From the NCBI GenBank assembly GCA_028709965.1, contig JAQUTA010000001.1, positions 66,521 through 99,336 on the forward strand: DNA of 32,816 nucleotides. The letters run 5' to 3'. The notes below the pieces were generated by a model, which was given only the letters and a program-made list of their open reading frames with translations, ran no database searches and was not told where the DNA came from. Below are positions 28,296-32,816 of this stretch, in pieces (positions within the stretch are counted from its first letter, which is position 1; the number at the start of each line of letters is the position of its first letter). This DNA is from Lutispora sp. Lineage in GTDB: Bacteria > Bacillota > Clostridia > Lutisporales > Lutisporaceae. The position numbers and the translations under genes are program-made.

Positions 28296-29330
28296 TTATC
28301 TAAGTCTTACTAATTTGGGGTTTTCTACTCTGCCAGGAATTCTTCCCCTCTTAGCTATTGGTTTTCCATCAATCTCCTTAAGATCCATGGTCATATCTAT
28401 TGCTGAAGCTCCCGATATATAGCTTCCTATTCCAAAGGCATCTGCACCGGCCTCACTTAGCAGCTTAATTTTATCAGGGTATAAGCCTCCTGATACAAAT
28501 ATCTTAACATAACTAAAGCCTTCAAGATTAAGGCGTGCTCTTACTTCCTTTACTAATTCTACTGTTACTCCCCCTCTTTCGCTGGGAGTATCCAACCTTA
28601 TGCCATATAGATTTTCACCAAGAGCTCTTGCGATTCGCAATGCTTCTTCTGCTTCATCTTTAAAGGTGTCTATAAGAACAGTTCTCTTATGCTCTTTTGG
28701 CATAGTTTTATCATAAGCTAAGGCAACAGGCAAAGTATCTCCTGCTATTAGAAATGATGCGTGGGGAAGAGTTCCCGACGGTTCTACACCTAATAGTTTA
28801 GCTGCCAGCACATTGCTGGCTCCATTGGCTCCACCGATTACAGCAGCTCTTTCCATAACAGGAGCTACAGATGGATGAACATGCCTTGATCCAAAAACAA
28901 TAAAGGGCTTGTCTTTGCATGCTTCTCTGCATTCTTTGGCTGCCGTAGCCCAGCCGCAAGAGCTGGCAAGTATACCTAATATTATTGTCTCATATATACA
29001 AATCTCTCTATAGGGTCCTGTAATCCTCATCACAGTTTCTTTGCTATGAAAGCTTTCGCCTTCAGGCAAAGCCCATATTTCCAAATCCTTATTCTTTAAG
29101 ATATTGTAAACCTCTTGAATGCCTACGAATATTCCTGGCTTCCTAGGAAATATTTCTGCAGTGACTATTTTATCAGCTATACCCATGGAATCTAAAATAT
29201 CTACGGTTCTCACAAAATAAATATCTGTGGTATATCCATCTAAAATTTCCTGTTCACTGGCAGAATAAAGCTGCCTATTAGGGTCTAATGCAAGCTTTTT
29301 TACATCAGCTAAACTTCTTATTTCAGACAA
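28296..29330 (-). CDS. Nicotinate phosphoribosyltransferase
   Basis: SFHSKETVMRITGPYREICIYETIILGILASSCGWATAA, FGSRHVHPSVAPVMERAAVIGGANGASNVLAAKLLG, GIRLDTPSERGG, FVSGGLYPDKIKLLSEAGADAFGIGSYISGA. TTG start. Confidence 0.9.
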   Translation of the reverse strand: MSEIRSLADVKKLALDPNRQLYSASEQEILDGYTTDIYFVRTVDILDSMGIADKIVTAEIFPRKPGIFVGIQEVYNILKNKDLEIWALPEGESFHSKETVMRITGPYREICIYETIILGILASSCGWATAAKECREACKDKPFIVFGSRHVHPSVAPVMERAAVIGGANGASNVLAAKLLGVEPSGTLPHASFLIAGDTLPVALAYDKTMPKEHKRTVLIDTFKDEAEEALRIARALGENLYGIRLDTPSERGGVTVELVKEVRARLNLEGFSYVKIFVSGGLYPDKIKLLSEAGADAFGIGSYISGASAIDMTMDLKEIDGKPIAKRGRIPGRVENPKLVRLR

Positions 29331-29352
29331 TTAATTTCATTCCTTTCATTTG

Positions 29353-29928
29353 TTAATTAGAGCTTTTATATATCTTATTGTATATCTTATAGGTTTTTCC
29401 AACCTTTTCAACATAAAGCCTAGTTTCTTCAAAAGGTATAACTTTTAATGTAACACCGTTGTCACTGAAGTTACTGTCTTTCAGCCACTTGCTTACATTC
29501 CCCTGACCTCCGTTGTATGCAACTAAAGCTAGTTGCAAATCCCCGTTATAATACTTCAGAAGATAATTTAGGTACCAACATCCCATTTTTATATTTATTT
29601 CAGGATCGTAGAGCACTTCCTCATCTAAGCCCTTAATTCCGAGCTTTTCTCCTATCCACTTACCTGTGGAAAGTTTTATCTGCATCAAGCCCAAAGCTCC
29701 TTTATTGGATTTGGCAAAGGAATCGTACCTGCTTTCCACCTTAATTATAGCTGCAACTAGGTACGGATCCAGTTTATATTCATCGGCATTTCTATTTATA
29801 ATATTCTCATATTTTATTGGATATATGGCCTTTAACAGGTAGGGAATTTTCATGCTTAATATGTATAAAGCTGAAGCAATAAATATTATAACAACTAATC
29901 TTCTTCTCTTTCTCCTATTGATCAACAA
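29353..29928 (-). CDS. Lytic transglycosylase (SLT domain), membrane-anchored
   Basis: N-terminal TM; YKLDPYLVAAIIKVESRYDSFAKSNKGALGLMQIKLSTGKWIGEKLGI ... LALVAYNGGQGNVSKWL. Confidence 0.93.
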   Translation of the reverse strand: MLINRRKRRRLVVIIFIASALYILSMKIPYLLKAIYPIKYENIINRNADEYKLDPYLVAAIIKVESRYDSFAKSNKGALGLMQIKLSTGKWIGEKLGIKGLDEEVLYDPEINIKMGCWYLNYLLKYYNGDLQLALVAYNGGQGNVSKWLKDSNFSDNGVTLKVIPFEETRLYVEKVGKTYKIYNKIYKSSN

Positions 29929-30526
29929 CTTCTCCCCTTTTGACTGTATTATCCCACAATTGCTTTAAACATGCTTTCAATTCTTCTAGACTTTTTGTAT
30001 TGTCGATGATGACATCCGAATATTGGGACTTCTTGTCATCACTGAATTGAGCATTTATCCTGTTTTGCGCGTCATCATATGAAAATCTATCCCTTTCCAT
30101 GAGCCTTTGAAGCTGAGTTTTTTTATCCACTGTAACGAGCCAGACACTATCACATATTGAGTTAAGCCCCATTTCAATAAGTATGGCTGCATCCACTACA
30201 ATTACTTCATTCCCATTAGATCTATGCTGCTCTATAATTTCCTTCACCTTGGCAATTATCTGAGGGTGAGTTATAGAGTTTAACATTTTGAGCTCTTCTT
30301 CATTAGAAAAAACTATACGCCCTAGAATTTTCCTGTTTATTTCTCCGTTAGCCATTACTATTTGGTCTCCAAAATATTGGACTATTTCATTATATGCTTT
30401 TTCACCTTTTTGTACAACATTTCTTCCCACTTCATCAACATCAATAATGTATGCTCCAAGTTCTTTCAATATTAAAGAAATAGTACTTTTGCCACTGGCA
30501 ATACCTCCAGTTAAACCAATAATCAT
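29915..30526 (-). CDS. coaE: Dephospho-CoA kinase
   Basis: IIGLTGGIASGKSTISLILKELGAYIIDVDEVGR, VVDAAILIEMGL; next to polA as in many Firmicutes. Confidence 0.96.
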   Translation of the reverse strand: MIIGLTGGIASGKSTISLILKELGAYIIDVDEVGRNVVQKGEKAYNEIVQYFGDQIVMANGEINRKILGRIVFSNEEELKMLNSITHPQIIAKVKEIIEQHRSNGNEVIVVDAAILIEMGLNSICDSVWLVTVDKKTQLQRLMERDRFSYDDAQNRINAQFSDDKKSQYSDVIIDNTKSLEELKACLKQLWDNTVKRGEVVDQ

Positions 30527-30555
30527 TAAACTGCCTCCATAATGCTATCTCAGTT

Positions 30556-32816
30556 TTATTTTGTATCGTACCAGCTCATCCCCGATTTTATATCTACAGT
30601 AATTGGTACTTTCAAGATTACGGCCTTCTCCATCTTTTCCTTTACAATTTTCATTACTTCTTCAACTTCGTCCTTATAAGCTTCTACAATTAGTTCATCA
30701 TGTATCTGCAATATAAGTCTAGATTTCATTTTTCTAGTCTTTAACTCCTTATAAACATTTACCATAGCAACCTTTATGATATCAGCTGCACTCCCTTGAA
30801 TAGGGGTATTCATGGCCATTCTTTCACCAAAATTTCTTTGCACCGCATTTGAAGATGAAAGCTCAGGAATATATCTTATCCTATTTAAAATTGTAGTCAC
30901 ATATCCCTTTTCTTTGCCTAGCTTTACAATATCCTCCATATATTTCTTAACAAGGGGGTATCTTTCAAAATAGCTATCAATATAAAGCTTTGCTTCTTTT
31001 CTGGGAATCTTCAAATCCCTAGACAAGCCAAAGTCACTGATGCCATATACTATTCCAAAATTAACTGCTTTCGCTCTATTTCTCATAAGAGAACTGACCA
31101 ATTCACAATCCACTCCGAAAACTTCAGAAGCGGTCCTTTTATGAATGTCTTCATTATTGATGAAGGATTGTATCAAGCCTTTATCTTCGGAAATATGGGC
31201 TAAAACCCTCAGCTCTATTTGGGAATAATCTGCATCCACTAAAACATAATCCTCACTTTGAGGAACAAAAACCTTCCTTATTTCTCTCCCATTTTCCGTC
31301 TTTACAGGGATGTTTTGAAGATTTGGTTCTGTACTGCTAAGTCTTCCGGTGGCTGTAACCGTTTGATTGAGCTTAGAATGTATCTTTCCGGTTCTTTCAT
31401 TTATTATGTTTATTAAACCCTCAACATAGGTTGATTTTATTTTTAGCAGCTGCCTGTACTCCAATAATTTTTCAATAATAGGATGCTTATCTGAGAGCCG
31501 CTCTAAAACCTCCACATCTGTGGAATAACCTGTTTTTGTTTTTTTAATTGGAGGTAGCGAAAGTCTTTCAAAAAGTATTACACTCAATTGCTTTGTTGAG
31601 TTAATATTAAACTCTTCTCCTGCTAGCTCATATATCTCTTTTGTGAGTCTAGAAAGTCTTTCTGAGAATAAGGAAGAAAGCTCCTGCAATCTTTCCTTGT
31701 CTACTTTGAAGCCCTCATGCTCCATATCTGCCAATACTTCTATCAGTGGAATCTCAACGTCATTGTAGAGGTCTCCCATTCCCATTTCCACTATTTTTTC
31801 ACTAATGGGCTTAATAAGCTGAGAAATTGCTTTGACACTGCTGCAGTAATTTTGCCCCTTATCCCCTTCTTTGCTTTCATAATCTTGTATTTCAGCTCCA
31901 AAATATTCATTGTATATATTCTTTAGCTTATAATCAGGCTTTGAAGGATTTAGTAAGTAAGCTCCTATCATGCTATCAAACTCTACATTTTCCAAATCGA
32001 TGCCTATGCTTTTTAATAAAACTATATCGGTTTTAATGTCATGACCTGCTTTTTGGATCTCGCTATCCTCAATTATCTGCTTTATTAGAGGCTTTGATAA
32101 CCCGTCTATTTTAATAGAATATTGCTGGTCTTCTACAGCCAAATACAAAAAGTCCGGCTCTCCAGCAAGGTTTTGAGATACCTTAAATACTATCTTGCCT
32201 TCCTTTGCTACCCTGTCAAATATCTCTTTTATTTCTAACAAATCTTCGACTTCATTTACGGTTATGTCCGGCGCTAATTCTATAGTCTCATTATCGGATG
32301 TTGCATTTTTTATCTTTTCTAAAAGACTTTTAAAACCCAACATGCTATATAGTTCAGCCAAAGCTTTATAATCCGGCTCTTTATATATAAAATCCTCCAT
32401 ATGCACATCCAATGGTATATCTGTAACTATAGTTGCCAATCTCTTGGAGAGCACTGCCATATCTTTGTTATTCTCTACATTTTCTCGGACTTTATTTTTC
32501 TTGATATTGGCTGTATTGTCCAATAAATTTTCAACAGTGCCAAACTGCTTGATAAGCTCTAATGCAGTCTTTTCACCCACACCGGGCACGCCGGGAATAT
32601 TATCCGAAGAGTCTCCCATAAGACCCTTAAGTTCAATCACTTGCTCCGGTGAGACACTGTATTGAGACATTAATTTTTCCCTATCAAACTCTTCCATTTC
32701 ACTTATGCCTTTTTTGGTCATGAGCACATGAACATTTTCATTGATAAGTTGGAAAGCATCCCTATCCCCTGTAACTATAAATGTTCTAATATCATCTTTA
32801 TCTGAAGCTTTGGATA
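30556..32816 (-). CDS. polA: DNA polymerase I, N-terminus outside the window
   Basis: 5'-3' exonuclease end (SSDNIPGVPGVGEKTALELIKQFG) and family A polymerase motifs DADYSQIELRVLAHIS, RNRAKAVNFGIVYGIS, LQIHDELIVE. The frame stays open beyond the track start (32727) to the window edge. Confidence 0.95.
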   Translation of the reverse strand, partial: SKASDKDDIRTFIVTGDRDAFQLINENVHVLMTKKGISEMEEFDREKLMSQYSVSPEQVIELKGLMGDSSDNIPGVPGVGEKTALELIKQFGTVENLLDNTANIKKNKVRENVENNKDMAVLSKRLATIVTDIPLDVHMEDFIYKEPDYKALAELYSMLGFKSLLEKIKNATSDNETIELAPDITVNEVEDLLEIKEIFDRVAKEGKIVFKVSQNLAGEPDFLYLAVEDQQYSIKIDGLSKPLIKQIIEDSEIQKAGHDIKTDIVLLKSIGIDLENVEFDSMIGAYLLNPSKPDYKLKNIYNEYFGAEIQDYESKEGDKGQNYCSSVKAISQLIKPISEKIVEMGMGDLYNDVEIPLIEVLADMEHEGFKVDKERLQELSSLFSERLSRLTKEIYELAGEEFNINSTKQLSVILFERLSLPPIKKTKTGYSTDVEVLERLSDKHPIIEKLLEYRQLLKIKSTYVEGLINIINERTGKIHSKLNQTVTATGRLSSTEPNLQNIPVKTENGREIRKVFVPQSEDYVLVDADYSQIELRVLAHISEDKGLIQSFINNEDIHKRTASEVFGVDCELVSSLMRNRAKAVNFGIVYGISDFGLSRDLKIPRKEAKLYIDSYFERYPLVKKYMEDIVKLGKEKGYVTTILNRIRYIPELSSSNAVQRNFGERMAMNTPIQGSAADIIKVAMVNVYKELKTRKMKSRLILQIHDELIVEAYKDEVEEVMKIVKEKMEKAVILKVPITVDIKSGMSWYDTK

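Overview
Low-GC Clostridia-type chromosomal window (inferred from gene content and order). Every confident gene lies on the minus strand, so transcription runs from high to low coordinates. Most of it is conserved core: partial polA, coaE, a lytic transglycosylase, a nicotinate phosphoribosyltransferase, an orphan peptide-binding lipoprotein, one tRNA-Leu(GAG), a GNAT protein, a complete rnfCDGEAB operon, DUF4321-maf-radC-mreBCD-PBP2, minCDE, spoIVFA/spoIVFB, two TIGR-type radical SAM genes and partial RNase G. The least ordinary part is 19.1-25.8 kb. It holds HydC/HydB (NuoE/NuoF)-like subunits, a 2Fe-2S protein and an ATPase with no adjacent catalytic HydA. Just upstream in the transcription direction is a sensor-like module: two DRTGG-type proteins, an RsbW-like ATPase, an [FeFe]-hydrogenase-like protein with an altered L1 motif, and a PHP protein. 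Inverted repeats overlap or neighbour the candidate promoters of these redox operons, including a Rex-like palindrome. I saw no CRISPR array, transposon, integrase or phage gene. I do not claim a wholly new system; the HydA-less cluster with the sensory hydrogenase-like module is the best candidate for follow-up.
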